Positions 16,999-26,710 of a DNA stretch of 64,000 nucleotides are shown here, in pieces (position 1 is the stretch's first letter; every line of letters starts with the position of its first letter). The stretch spans positions 186,001 through 250,000 of the forward strand of contig JBBAAO010000001.1 of assembly GCA_041658205.1 (NCBI GenBank), in the 5' to 3' direction. A program made the position numbers and the translations under genes. Under the pieces are notes generated by a model, which was given only the letters and a program-made list of their open reading frames with translations, searched no databases and had not been told where the DNA came from. The DNA comes from Bacteroidota bacterium (GTDB lineage Bacteria; Bacteroidota; Ignavibacteria; UBA10030; UBA8401).

Positions 16999-17251
16999 GT
17001 TTGCGATTCTTTTTACACGTTCTGCACGAAAAGAGTTGGAAAATTTGCCAAATGCTGCAGTCGAAAGAATTCTCGCTTCAATTTCGAAACTTTCCTCGGA
17101 ACCATTTCCCGGCGGGTGCAAGAAGCTTAAAGGTGAAAAGCATATTTGGAGGATTCGAGTTGACGATTACCGGATAATTTATTCTGTATACCCTGATATG
17201 TTGGTTATTGATATTATTCGGATCCGTCATCGAAGAGAAGTTTATAATTAA
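16991..17251 (+). CDS. RelE/ParE-superfamily toxin
   Basis: An 86-residue protein with a GTG start inside the antitoxin gene. The pattern is a textbook RelE/ParE fold: ILFTRSARKELENLP at the start, a helix pair, then GGCKKLKGEKHIWRIRVDDYRIIYSVY and a final RIRHRREVY strand. Basic residues in the last strand (RIRHRRE) are the usual active-site area of RelE-type mRNA endonucleases. Whether this one cuts mRNA on the ribosome (RelE) or poisons gyrase (ParE) cannot be told by eye. The pair sits between the housekeeping genes sucC and gatB, with only 6 bases before gatB, so it may be co-transcribed with both. Confidence 0.9.
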   Translation: MAKFAILFTRSARKELENLPNAAVERILASISKLSSEPFPGGCKKLKGEKHIWRIRVDDYRIIYSVYPDMLVIDIIRIRHRREVYN

Positions 17252-17257
17252 AATCGA

Positions 17258-18721
17258 ATGTCAATCTACGATAAATACGAAGCGGTGATCGGTTTAGAAG
17301 TTCACGCGCAACTCTCGACGAAATCCAAGATCTTCTGCGGATGTTCAACGGAGTTTGGCAACTCGCCGAATTCAAATGTCTGCCCAGTCTGTTTGGGTAT
17401 GCCGGGTGTTCTTCCTGTTTTAAACAAACAAGTGGTCGAGTTTGCCATTCGTCTGGGACTCGCAACGCATTGTTCCATCACTCCCAAATCTGTCTTTGCC
17501 CGTAAAAATTATTTTTATCCTGACCTTCCAAAAGGATATCAGATCTCACAGTATGAAGAACCAATTTGTCAGCATGGTTTCGTTGACATTGAATTAGGTG
17601 ATGGGGAGACGAAACGGATCGGTATTACTCGAATTCATATGGAAGAAGATGCAGGCAAATCGATCCATGATATGGACACTGATACGCTTGTAGATGTGAA
17701 TCGCTGCGGAACTCCGCTTTTAGAAATTGTTAGCGAACCGGATATGCACTCTGCAAAAGAGGCGTATCAATATCTCTATTCTATCTGGCAGACGGTTAAG
17801 TATCTTGGAATTTGTGATGGAAATATGGAAGAAGGAAGTCTGCGTTGCGACGCTAATGTCTCTGTCCGACTGAAAGGCGAAACAAAACTCGGAACAAAAG
17901 CTGAGTTAAAAAATATGAACTCGTTTCGTAATGTTGAACGGGCAATCGAGTATGAAATCAAACGACAGATTGACTTGGTTGAAGAAGGTGGTGCAGTTGT
18001 ACAGGAGACACTGTTGTGGAATGCAGAAAAAAATATCGCCACATCGATGCGAAGCAAAGAAGAAGCGCACGATTACCGATATTTCCCTGATCCCGATCTT
18101 GTCCCTGTTGTTATTAATGAAGAATGGATTACATCTGCAAGGAAACTTCTTCCGGAACTTCCCAAAGCACGCAGAATGCGTTTTATTGATTCGTTTAAAC
18201 TACCCGCATACGACGCTGAGGTGTTGACGCAGGAGAGAGAGCTTGCAGAATATTTTGAATCGACCGTTCGTGAGCTCACGAAAAAAAATGAAGAACAATA
18301 TAAAACTGTCAGCAATTGGGTAATGACGGATGTTCTGCGCGTGGTGAATGAAACGAAAATGACCATCACGGAATTTCCTGTGTCGCCAAAAAACCTGGGC
18401 GCTATGGTAAACCTGTTGGCAGATGGGACGATCAGTGGAAAGATCGCCAAAGAAGTATTTGAGGATATGCTGAAGACAAAAGAGCATCCCAAAACCATTG
18501 TTGAGAAAAAAGGGCTTGTTCAGATCTCGGATACTGGAGCAATTGAGAAGGAGATTGATGCGATTCTCTCTAAGTTTCCAGATGAAATAACACGATATCG
18601 CGGCGGCGAAGCTAAATTGATGGGATTCTTTGTCGGCGAAACGATGAAAGTAATGAAGGGAAAAGGAAATCCCAAATTGATCAATGAGATTTTGAAGAAA
18701 AAACTTGATCAAAATATTTGA
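17258..18721 (+). CDS. gatB: Asp-tRNA(Asn)/Glu-tRNA(Gln) amidotransferase subunit B
   Basis: A 487-residue subunit of the GatCAB complex, which converts Glu-tRNA(Gln) or Asp-tRNA(Asn) to the amide forms using ATP and ammonia passed from GatA. The N-terminus YEAVIGLEVHAQLSTKSKIFCGC and the segments FYPDLPKGYQISQYEEPI and RIHMEEDAGKSIHD are family signatures. Cys residues at the zinc site are present (FCGCSTEFG, NVCPVCLG). The C-terminal tail domain for tRNA binding (about 340-487) is complete. gatA and gatC are not in the window. It is only 6 bases downstream of the toxin gene. Confidence 0.97.
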   Translation: MSIYDKYEAVIGLEVHAQLSTKSKIFCGCSTEFGNSPNSNVCPVCLGMPGVLPVLNKQVVEFAIRLGLATHCSITPKSVFARKNYFYPDLPKGYQISQYEEPICQHGFVDIELGDGETKRIGITRIHMEEDAGKSIHDMDTDTLVDVNRCGTPLLEIVSEPDMHSAKEAYQYLYSIWQTVKYLGICDGNMEEGSLRCDANVSVRLKGETKLGTKAELKNMNSFRNVERAIEYEIKRQIDLVEEGGAVVQETLLWNAEKNIATSMRSKEEAHDYRYFPDPDLVPVVINEEWITSARKLLPELPKARRMRFIDSFKLPAYDAEVLTQERELAEYFESTVRELTKKNEEQYKTVSNWVMTDVLRVVNETKMTITEFPVSPKNLGAMVNLLADGTISGKIAKEVFEDMLKTKEHPKTIVEKKGLVQISDTGAIEKEIDAILSKFPDEITRYRGGEAKLMGFFVGETMKVMKGKGNPKLINEILKKKLDQNI

Positions 18722-18862
18722 ATCGTGTAGTATATGAGTAGTTGAGACTATCTCAATTTATATTAATTGTATTCTGTTTCTTTCTCATATGTTTAACGAC
18801 TCAACGACATATCTATTTCTACTAATTTCAACAGCTCTTTATACTTCATGAAGGATACGAAC

Positions 18863-19612
18863 ATGAGAACAAAAATCATCGCCGGCAATTGGAAAATGAA
18901 TAACGATATTGCACAATCGACTGAATTGATTAATGGATTAAAATCATTAGTTGCATCTGCGAAATCGACTGTCATCATCTGTCCACCATTTACTTCTCTC
19001 AGTATTGCTCATCAACTTATTGCAAACACAAATATTAAACTTGGTGCTCAGGATGTTTCGCTTTATGACAGCGGAGCATACACAGGAGAGATCTCCCTAT
19101 CAATGTTAAAATCTGTCGGTTGTTCATATGTTATTGTTGGACATTCCGAACGCCGACAGTATCATCACGAAACAAATGAAGTGATCAACCAAAAGGCAAA
19201 AAAAGTATTGGCTGGCGGACTCATTCCCATTATTTGTATCGGGGAAACGTTGGAAGAACGCGAAAAGAATATCACCAGTCAAGTGTTGACAACGCAAGTG
19301 AAGGGAGTCCTTGCCGGACTACCTGCTGCGGATATTGAAAAATCGATCGTTGCTTACGAGCCTGTCTGGGCGATCGGTACCGGAAAGACCGCCTCCAAAG
19401 AACAAGCCGAAGAAGCACACCAGCTAATTCGTAATGTGATTGGTCAGTTATATTCTGCAGCTGTGGCAGAGAAAGTTATCATCCAATATGGTGGAAGTGT
19501 AAAGGCTGACAATGCCAAAGAACTTCTTTCTCAACCCAACATTGATGGTGCATTGGTAGGTGGAGCTTGTTTAAAGGCTGAATCATTCGCTGCAATTATC
19601 TCAGCAGTGTAA
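18863..19612 (+). CDS. tpiA: Triose-phosphate isomerase
   Basis: A 249-residue glycolytic enzyme interconverting dihydroxyacetone phosphate and glyceraldehyde 3-phosphate. Catalytic residues are all visible: Asn9/Lys11 in AGNWKMN, His94 in VGHSERRQ, Glu166 in AYEPVWAIGTGKTA, and the phosphate-binding YGGSVK near 207. I chose the ATG at 18863 because it places Met right before RTKIIAGNWKM as in other family members and follows AAGGAT at 8-10 bases. An ATG five codons upstream (18848) overlaps that ribosome site. A strong terminator follows. Confidence 0.97.
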   Translation: MRTKIIAGNWKMNNDIAQSTELINGLKSLVASAKSTVIICPPFTSLSIAHQLIANTNIKLGAQDVSLYDSGAYTGEISLSMLKSVGCSYVIVGHSERRQYHHETNEVINQKAKKVLAGGLIPIICIGETLEEREKNITSQVLTTQVKGVLAGLPAADIEKSIVAYEPVWAIGTGKTASKEQAEEAHQLIRNVIGQLYSAAVAEKVIIQYGGSVKADNAKELLSQPNIDGALVGGACLKAESFAAIISAV

Positions 19613-19621
19613 CCTGTTATT

Positions 19622-19668
19622 AAAAGCCATAAAACTGGATGAATACCTACGTTTTATGGCTTTTCTCT
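19622..19668 (+). terminator. Rho-independent terminator after tpiA
   Basis: A 14-base perfect stem (AAAAGCCATAAAAC at 19622-19635 with GTTTTATGGCTTTT at 19651-19664) with a 15-base loop begins 10 bases after the tpiA stop. It ends in a T-rich run. Confidence 0.9.
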
Positions 19669-19785
19669 TCATAAAATTCACTCAAAATATCTCTTGGTTT
19701 CAGCAGGTTCGTGTGTTATATTTACGTTGTTTTACTAAGTAAAATCCCTTAAAACAACGAAAATTCAACAATTTCGAGTCAATAG

Positions 19786-22374
19786 TTGAACAAATTGCTC
19801 TTTCGATTATCAGTTTATCTTTTTGTTTCAATCCTCGTCGCAACCACTCTATTTTCCCAGCAGTTGTTTTTAGAAAATGGCTCGCCGTCGCATCCAAATG
19901 TCCTGGGGTATAGCTCCTCCATGCGTTCTGTGATTGATTTGGCTGGAGTATGGAATTATTCGCTTGATAACGGTATTACATGGAATAAAGTAAAGATCCC
20001 CGCAGCGGCGAATTATGAAGGGAAAATAGTTTATCGTCGGAAGTTTTCCGTTACGGAAGGATCAATCAGCAATAACACATTCACGTTTGTTTCATATGGG
20101 ATGAATTATCAGGTTGAAGTGTATATCAACGAGACGTTCGTCGGCAAACATGAAGGGGGTTATACATCCTTCGAACTTGCTATTCCTGAGAATATCATTC
20201 AAGTCGGTGTAGAAAATGTTATTCGGGTAGTAGTGGATAATAGATTGAACTACCGTTCAACATTTCCTCCGCGAGCGCAAGTGAGCGGCTGGAAAAATTA
20301 CAATGGCATACTGCGCGACCTATTTATTGTTGAATCTCCAAAAGTTTGGCTCGATCGTGTGAATGTTGTTGTTGAAGCAATCGAGCCAAAAGCAACAAAG
20401 CTGCAGGTAACGGCAATACTTTCATCAAAAGAACTTTCGGCATTATCTCAGTTGACAAATAAATCATTCCAACTCTCAGCGGAGATCGCTGAGGCCGCGA
20501 ATGGAATACCCATCGGTAAACCAGTTGTAACTTCTGTTACACCAGAATCAAATAAAGAAATCACCACGCAATTTACTCTTTCCATCCCCAGCGCAAAATT
20601 ATGGTCACCGGATACACCGGAATTGTATACAGTAACAGTCTCGCTGGTTGCTGTGGAAGGAAAAAAAGATTCGTTATTAGATATTGTCTCGGTCAACACG
20701 GGAATCAAAACGCTGACAAAAGATAAGAATGTTCTTCTCTTTAACGGCGCACCGATCAATCTGCGAGGTGTTGTATGGATTGAAGATTCTGAACATCACG
20801 GCAGTGCGATGACGTATGAAGAGATGGAAAAAGATGTTGCATTGATCAAGAATCTTGGCGCGAATGTTGTCCGTGTGGGATTCCATCCGCCGCATCCTTT
20901 TTTTATCCAATTATGTGACCGATATGGTATCCTGGTAATGGAAGAGATACCCAACTTTGAAATTCCGGCAAAAATTATTGAAGAAGAAAATTATCGCGCA
21001 TTGGCAGTGAATTATTTGAAAGAAATGATTGAACGGGATAAATATAATCCTTCTGTTATTGCTTGGGGATTAGGGGAAGGATCTGGTCGCTCATCCGATA
21101 TTAATAATAATATTATTACGCAATTACATCGTACATCAAAATCGCTGGATGATCGTCTTACCTATATTGTGTCTCACGGTCCTGATAACTATTTGACCTC
21201 TATTGTTGATATCGCTGCGATAAGTTTTTTGAATGTGGATGTGAGAACATTTCGCTCTCGCTTGATGGCTTTCAAAGAGTCCAATCCAAAAAAGCCGATC
21301 ATTGTTGCCGGATATGGGAAAGCTATTGAAAAAGAAAACCGCAACGGTTACAGTGACCCTCAATCACAAGAAGCACAGGCGCGTTTGATTCAACAACGAT
21401 TTGCCGTCATTAAAGATTTGAATATTGCTGGTTCATTGGTTTTTACGTTCAATGACTACCGAAGTGACCGTCCGATTTTGAATATAAAACCACTTTCGCC
21501 AAACCGACATACCAACGGAATTGTAGAGCTGAACCGGGAAAAGAAAGTGGCGTATGATGTTGTACATTCTTTATACCACGAACAAAAAATCTCCGCACTT
21601 CCTATCGGTAATTATGTGCCGCAATCGCCGTATACCTATGTAGTGATCGGACTTGTGTTATTAGTTATTGCCGCATGGCTAGTGAATGGTAACCGTCGAT
21701 ACCGTGAAAGCACTCGACGAGCCATCTTCAATTCCTATAATTTTTTTGCAGACATACGGGATCAATATACATTACCATTATTCCATACGACACTCACAGC
21801 ATTCATTATTGCGATAACATTTTCCGTGATCAGCTCGAGCATACTTCATCACTTCCGTGACAGCATTGTCTTGGATTATTTGCTTTCACATCTTCTGCCT
21901 GATGAGATTAAACTGATTTTTATCAGAATGTCTTGGGATCCAGTGTTGAGTGTTGTGTATTTAACTGCGGTAATGGTGATATGGTTCGTGATGTTGACAG
22001 TATTCATTCAAATATTTGCATACCTTGCTCGTGTCAAAGTGAGTCTTTTCCATTCTTATTCCATCGCAGTCTGGACAGCGCTTCCGTGGGCGTTCTTTAT
22101 TCCCATAGGAATGATTCTCTTCCGTGTGCTTGAAAGTGAACCGTATGTCCCGTGGGTGTTGGGACTGGTGACAATCATGTCCGGGTGGGTATATCTCCGG
22201 ACATTAAAGGGAATTTCCGTTATTTACCATATCTATACTCCAAAAATGTACATGATCGGATGCATCTTCTTACTGTTGTGTGTCGGCGGCGTGTATGCTT
22301 ATTGCGATTACGCATTTTCGCTGACATCATACGCTGAGTTTTTTGTCACGCGTGTGTTCCCCTTTGTCAATTAA
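19786..22374 (+). CDS. GH2-like protein lacking both catalytic glutamates, with C-terminal membrane domain
   Basis: An 862-residue protein beginning at a TTG; a stop two codons upstream in frame excludes a longer form. Residues 1-25 are a signal peptide (ending TLFSQ). Residues 40-190 form the GH2 sugar-binding sandwich and 190-310 the Ig-like domain. Residues 315-600 are a TIM barrel with FNGAPINLRGVVW, as in beta-galactosidase and glucuronidase. In those enzymes the acid/base is the Glu of an Asn-Glu pair and the nucleophile the Glu of a T/S-E-Y/F-G motif. Here the matching stretches are AWGLGEGSG (Glu431-Gly432) and IIVAGYG (Gly509), so both glutamates are glycine. Residues 610-860 hold five or six hydrophobic helices, perhaps Yip1-like. 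I infer a non-hydrolytic, membrane-anchored carbohydrate-binding role. Confidence 0.85.
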   Translation: MNKLLFRLSVYLFVSILVATTLFSQQLFLENGSPSHPNVLGYSSSMRSVIDLAGVWNYSLDNGITWNKVKIPAAANYEGKIVYRRKFSVTEGSISNNTFTFVSYGMNYQVEVYINETFVGKHEGGYTSFELAIPENIIQVGVENVIRVVVDNRLNYRSTFPPRAQVSGWKNYNGILRDLFIVESPKVWLDRVNVVVEAIEPKATKLQVTAILSSKELSALSQLTNKSFQLSAEIAEAANGIPIGKPVVTSVTPESNKEITTQFTLSIPSAKLWSPDTPELYTVTVSLVAVEGKKDSLLDIVSVNTGIKTLTKDKNVLLFNGAPINLRGVVWIEDSEHHGSAMTYEEMEKDVALIKNLGANVVRVGFHPPHPFFIQLCDRYGILVMEEIPNFEIPAKIIEEENYRALAVNYLKEMIERDKYNPSVIAWGLGEGSGRSSDINNNIITQLHRTSKSLDDRLTYIVSHGPDNYLTSIVDIAAISFLNVDVRTFRSRLMAFKESNPKKPIIVAGYGKAIEKENRNGYSDPQSQEAQARLIQQRFAVIKDLNIAGSLVFTFNDYRSDRPILNIKPLSPNRHTNGIVELNREKKVAYDVVHSLYHEQKISALPIGNYVPQSPYTYVVIGLVLLVIAAWLVNGNRRYRESTRRAIFNSYNFFADIRDQYTLPLFHTTLTAFIIAITFSVISSSILHHFRDSIVLDYLLSHLLPDEIKLIFIRMSWDPVLSVVYLTAVMVIWFVMLTVFIQIFAYLARVKVSLFHSYSIAVWTALPWAFFIPIGMILFRVLESEPYVPWVLGLVTIMSGWVYLRTLKGISVIYHIYTPKMYMIGCIFLLLCVGGVYAYCDYAFSLTSYAEFFVTRVFPFVN

Positions 22375-22386
22375 TCTTTCAGAAGA

Positions 22387-25300
22387 ATGTATCTTTCTAA
22401 ACTAGAAATTCTTGGCTTTAAATCATTCGCAAACAAGGTGAACTTGTCGTTCGATGCCGGTTTGACAGCGATTGTTGGACCAAACGGCTGCGGAAAGACA
22501 AACGTTGTTGATGCAATCCGGTGGGCACTTGGGGAACAAAAGCCCAGTCGTTTGCGAAGCGATAAAATGGAAGATGTTATTTTCAACGGCACGAAAAATC
22601 GCAAACCGCTTGGTATGGCTGATGTTTCGTTGACGATTGAAAACACTAAAGGTATTCTTCCATCTGAGTATAAAGAGGTGGTGATCACGCGTCGGGTGTT
22701 CCGTTCCGGTGAATCGGAATATTATCTGAATAAGACTCTCTGTCGTTTAAAAGATATCAAAGATCTTTTTATGGATACGGGAATGGGTTCGGATGCTTAT
22801 TCCGTGATAGAGTTGAAAATGATTGAAACGATCCTGAGTGACAAGGCAGATCAACGCCGTCTGTTATTCGAGGAAGCCGCGGGTGTGACAAAATACAAAG
22901 TCCGCCGAAAAGAGACCTTTACGAAACTGGATCACGTTCAACAGGATCTGATGCGGGTGCAGGATATCGTGAAAGAAGTGCAGAAAGCAGTGAACTCTCT
23001 TGAACGACAAGCCAACAAAGCAGAACAGTTCAATCTCATCTCTCAGGAACTGCGAACAAAAGAAATCATATTGCTCGAGCGAGAGTATTATGATATCACA
23101 CATTCTATCGAACCGCTGAAAGAAAAACTCAGCTCTGCCGTTGATGAAAAGAAAAAGATCAGTGATGAATTATCATCCGAAGAAACACTCCTGGACACAC
23201 TTCGTGAAGAGCTGACATCGTTAGAAGAAAAGCTGAATGAAGTGCAATTGGAATTGAATGAACACCAGCAGAAGATCAATCTTTCTCAGCAAGCACGTGT
23301 AAAAGCAAATGAGCGGACGAATTCATTAAATGAAGCGATCGATCGATTCCTGAAGGAGAAAGAAGAGCTGCAGCACCAGCTTCCGGAATTGGAAGGGCGT
23401 GCCGGTGAATTGGCAACATCCATCGAACAAACACATGCGAGTGTCATCTCCTCTACTGCGCAATATAATGAGAAAAAAGAAGAGCTTGATGCGTTTACTA
23501 TTGAACTGGAAAAGAAAAAAGGGGAAGTAAAATCGAAGCAAGATGAAGTGATTGCGCTTCTCCATGAAATCTCATCCAAACGAAATGAATACGAGCGGAC
23601 GAAAGCTCGACTTGAAAATATCAACGGTCGTCTGGACTACTCTGGTGAAGAAAATGCAATCTACACCACTGAGATTTCAAAGAATTCGGCAACCGTTGCA
23701 GATTTAACGGCTCAGGATAAAGATCTTCGAAAAAAATATGCCGAAGCCGAACTGAAAGCCCTGAATGAAGAATCAAAAAAGGCGACAGCGCAGCAGGAGA
23801 TTGAAGAACACCGAAATTCAGAATTTGAGATTCGGTCAACCATTGAGCGTCGTCGCTCCCGTTTGGAATTCTTAAAAGGACTTGTCGAAAGCCATGAAGG
23901 ATTTTCGGAAGGGGCAAAATATCTTCTTTCCAATGATGGTTGGAAAGATGCAATGCACACAACCGTTGCTGATGCGTTTTCCACTGAGGCAAAATATCGG
24001 ATTGCTATCGAAGCAGCGTTGGGGGATGTTGCGGGATACATTGTCGTTAACACCATTGATGATGCACATCGCGGAGTAGAATTATTGAAGACAAATGACA
24101 AAGGGAGAGCCACCTTTGTTTGTCTGGAGTCAATTCCGCATATGCCGGACGATAAATTGGATATTATCGAAGGCGGAGTAGTTGCGTGGGCAAATGAAAT
24201 TGTGAAATGCGATACTCGGTATGGTTCGTTGCGAGATTTCCTCCTTTCCGGGACGATGATTGTTGAAGACATTCAAACTGCCTCTGCCCTTGTGCGAAAG
24301 TACTTCTCATTGAAATGCGTTACACTGGATGGTGAACTTGTAACGGGGTCAGGAATTTTGCGCGGTGGAAGCAACCGTATTGAAGATGGCGGAATGCTCG
24401 GTAAAAAGGTGCAGATTGAAGAACTGGAAAAAGAAATTACATCGCTTTCGGAACAATTAGATTCGCTTCGTAAACTCACTGCTGAAAAAGAAAGGATTGT
24501 CTCCTCCATTGATGTAAAATCATTGTTCGATATTGCAAAAAAAATCGAACAACAAATGACAACAGTGGAAATGCGCATTGCACAGATTGAGTATGAGAAA
24601 AAGAGGATGGCGGAGAATGTGCAGCGAAATGATTCTGAAAATGCACGATTGCGTGATGAAGCGGATTCACTGAGCAAAGAGTTGAAAAACCTCCAACCCG
24701 GCATTGAAGAACTGGAAAAGAAAAAATCTGGAGCTGAACAACAGTCCGGCGCTACGGCAAGCGAACTGGAAACAATGGAAGTGATGTGGAATGAATTCTC
24801 CAAAGTTGCCACCGATGCACAATTAGAAATGATGCGTTTAGAGAATGAAGAGAAAAATTTCGCGAGGGAATTGGAATATACCAGTGCTACCATTGCGAAT
24901 ATAAGAAATACGTTCGCGCAGCGTGATGTGGATATTGAAAGTGCAAACCGAGACATCGTACGATTGAAAGAGAATTTGCTTTCCAATGCAAATGAATTGG
25001 AGACACTTGATTCTGAATTGAAAGAAATTGTGGAGCGAAAACGTGTCGTGCAGACTGATTTTAACACAAAAAGAACTCAGTCGCACGACATCGAATTGAA
25101 ATTGAAAGACGCGCGACGGCTGCACGATACATCGATGTCCCGCTCCCATGAGTTGGAAATGAAAATCTCCGAACTGTCGATAAAAGCGCAGAATCTCGTC
25201 GCTCGTGGTAAAGAAGAGTTTGATTATGTGGTGGAATTGAAAGAGTTCACTGGAGAAGATGTATTTGATATCGAAGCGGCAAAAGAAGAAGTGCATCAGA

Positions 25301-25938
25301 TGAAGGATAAGATCCGCTCGCTCGGCGCGGTCAACTTTGCAGCGTTCGATGAATACAAAACGGAAAAAGAACGCCTGGACTTCATTACAACACAGCGCGA
25401 GGATTTGATAGAATCCGAAAAGACACTTTTGCAAACGATTGAAGAGATTAATAACACAGCGCAACGTGAGTTTTTAAATACGTTTGAAAAGATCCGTGAG
25501 AACTTTATTGCCACGTTTAAAGGATTATTTGATGAAGGCGATGAATGCGATCTCCAGCTGGAAGAGGGGGTCGATCCTCTTGAAGCAAAGATAGAAATCA
25601 CGGCAAAGCCTCGTGGTAAACGTCCGACATCCATCGATTTGCTTTCCGGTGGAGAAAAGACTTTAACGGCGATTGCACTTCTGTTCGCAATCTATCTTGT
25701 AAAACCTTCTCCATTCTGTATCCTTGATGAAGTTGATGCTCCACTCGATGATTCGAACATCGATCGGTTTGCACGTATCATCCGAAAATTCAGTGATAAT
25801 ACGCAGTTCATTATTGTCACCCATAATAAACGGACGATGGAAGCAGCGAATGCGATGTACGGTGTAACAATGGAAGAACAGGGTGTATCGAAGCTCGTTT
25901 CGGTTCGGTTTAACGAAAATAAAGTGGCGACGAATTAA
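22387..25938 (+). CDS. smc: Chromosome segregation protein SMC
   Basis: A 1183-residue SMC ATPase that with ScpA/ScpB compacts and segregates the nucleoid. The Walker A loop GPNGCGKTNVVDAIRWALGEQ is near residues 31-51. Long coiled coils run at about 165-495 and 660-1020, and the hinge at about 500-655 (from HEGFSEGAKYLLSND to GSGILRGGSNR). The ABC signature LSGGEKTLTAIALLF is near 1084 and Walker B CILDEVDAPLDD near 1111. Length is normal. The start is 12 bases after the preceding stop, so it may be read from the GH2-like gene's transcript. It opens a long co-directional run to ispD. Confidence 0.97.
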   Translation: MYLSKLEILGFKSFANKVNLSFDAGLTAIVGPNGCGKTNVVDAIRWALGEQKPSRLRSDKMEDVIFNGTKNRKPLGMADVSLTIENTKGILPSEYKEVVITRRVFRSGESEYYLNKTLCRLKDIKDLFMDTGMGSDAYSVIELKMIETILSDKADQRRLLFEEAAGVTKYKVRRKETFTKLDHVQQDLMRVQDIVKEVQKAVNSLERQANKAEQFNLISQELRTKEIILLEREYYDITHSIEPLKEKLSSAVDEKKKISDELSSEETLLDTLREELTSLEEKLNEVQLELNEHQQKINLSQQARVKANERTNSLNEAIDRFLKEKEELQHQLPELEGRAGELATSIEQTHASVISSTAQYNEKKEELDAFTIELEKKKGEVKSKQDEVIALLHEISSKRNEYERTKARLENINGRLDYSGEENAIYTTEISKNSATVADLTAQDKDLRKKYAEAELKALNEESKKATAQQEIEEHRNSEFEIRSTIERRRSRLEFLKGLVESHEGFSEGAKYLLSNDGWKDAMHTTVADAFSTEAKYRIAIEAALGDVAGYIVVNTIDDAHRGVELLKTNDKGRATFVCLESIPHMPDDKLDIIEGGVVAWANEIVKCDTRYGSLRDFLLSGTMIVEDIQTASALVRKYFSLKCVTLDGELVTGSGILRGGSNRIEDGGMLGKKVQIEELEKEITSLSEQLDSLRKLTAEKERIVSSIDVKSLFDIAKKIEQQMTTVEMRIAQIEYEKKRMAENVQRNDSENARLRDEADSLSKELKNLQPGIEELEKKKSGAEQQSGATASELETMEVMWNEFSKVATDAQLEMMRLENEEKNFARELEYTSATIANIRNTFAQRDVDIESANRDIVRLKENLLSNANELETLDSELKEIVERKRVVQTDFNTKRTQSHDIELKLKDARRLHDTSMSRSHELEMKISELSIKAQNLVARGKEEFDYVVELKEFTGEDVFDIEAAKEEVHQMKDKIRSLGAVNFAAFDEYKTEKERLDFITTQREDLIESEKTLLQTIEEINNTAQREFLNTFEKIRENFIATFKGLFDEGDECDLQLEEGVDPLEAKIEITAKPRGKRPTSIDLLSGGEKTLTAIALLFAIYLVKPSPFCILDEVDAPLDDSNIDRFARIIRKFSDNTQFIIVTHNKRTMEAANAMYGVTMEEQGVSKLVSVRFNENKVATN

Positions 25939-25978
25939 CAAAAACGGATCGGTATTTAAACCGTTCTGTCGGTGGGCA

Positions 25979-26704
25979 ATGCAAAACCAATTGACATATA
26001 CTGTGTTTACGGATTTCGACGGAACGATCGCGGTGAACGATATTGGTGATGCAGTGTTTGAACGGTTTGGTGATGTTGATGTCTGTACGAAAAGTTTTCA
26101 AGCATATCGTACGGGAGCGATTGATGCTCGTGATTGTTGGAGACAGGGATTTGCGACGATACAATCTGTTACCAAAGATGAATTTACTCGATTTGCACTA
26201 ACGTATCCGGCAGATACTCACTTTGCATCCTTTGTAGAATTTTGTGAGCAGCATCGTATTCCGTTGACAGTGTTGAGCGACGGTTATGATGCATATATCG
26301 ATCCGGTATTGGAGCGTGAAGGATTAGGTCGTCTTACTCGATTTTCGAACAAACTCCAGTTTAATAACAACGGAACAGTTGAACCAATTTTTCCGTTTAC
26401 GGATTCTGAATGTAAACGGTGCGCGAATTGTAAGCGAAATCATATCCTGACAAAATCGAGTGACAATCAGGTGATCGTTTATATCGGTGATGGTGTTTCA
26501 GACCGTTGTCCGGTACAATATGCGGATATTGTCTTCGCAAAAGATTCACTTGTTAGTTTTTGCGAAACACATAACATCACGTTTCATCGATTTGAAAGTT
26601 TTTCTGATATACTGAAAACGTTTCGTACGATGGTGGAAGCAGTAAAACCACGGAAGCGTCGTACGGCAGAACTTGCACGCAAAGAAGTTTTTATGGGGGA
26701 ATGA
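25979..26704 (+). CDS. HAD-superfamily phosphatase, MtnX/SerB-like
   Basis: A 241-residue phosphatase of HAD subfamily IB. Motif I is VFTDFDGTIAV (nucleophile Asp near residue 11), motif II the Ser in TVLSDGYDAY near 100, and motif III/IV VYIGDGVSDRCPVQYAD near 165. Overall it most resembles MtnX, the methionine-salvage phosphatase, and phosphoserine phosphatase-like proteins. A small Cys cluster (CKRCANCKRN) near residue 145 is also typical of the MtnX group and may bind metal. The ATG at 25979 is preferred over upstream in-frame starts that run into smc. No other methionine-salvage gene is nearby, so the substrate is uncertain. Confidence 0.82.
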   Translation: MQNQLTYTVFTDFDGTIAVNDIGDAVFERFGDVDVCTKSFQAYRTGAIDARDCWRQGFATIQSVTKDEFTRFALTYPADTHFASFVEFCEQHRIPLTVLSDGYDAYIDPVLEREGLGRLTRFSNKLQFNNNGTVEPIFPFTDSECKRCANCKRNHILTKSSDNQVIVYIGDGVSDRCPVQYADIVFAKDSLVSFCETHNITFHRFESFSDILKTFRTMVEAVKPRKRRTAELARKEVFMGE

Positions 26705-26710
26705 CACATT

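Noticed and set aside
24273..25067. 264-codon open frame on the minus strand inside smc
   Set aside because: It is Ser/Phe-rich, the mirror of Glu/Lys codons in the SMC coiled coil, and has no recognisable motif. The same holds for 23712-24272 minus.
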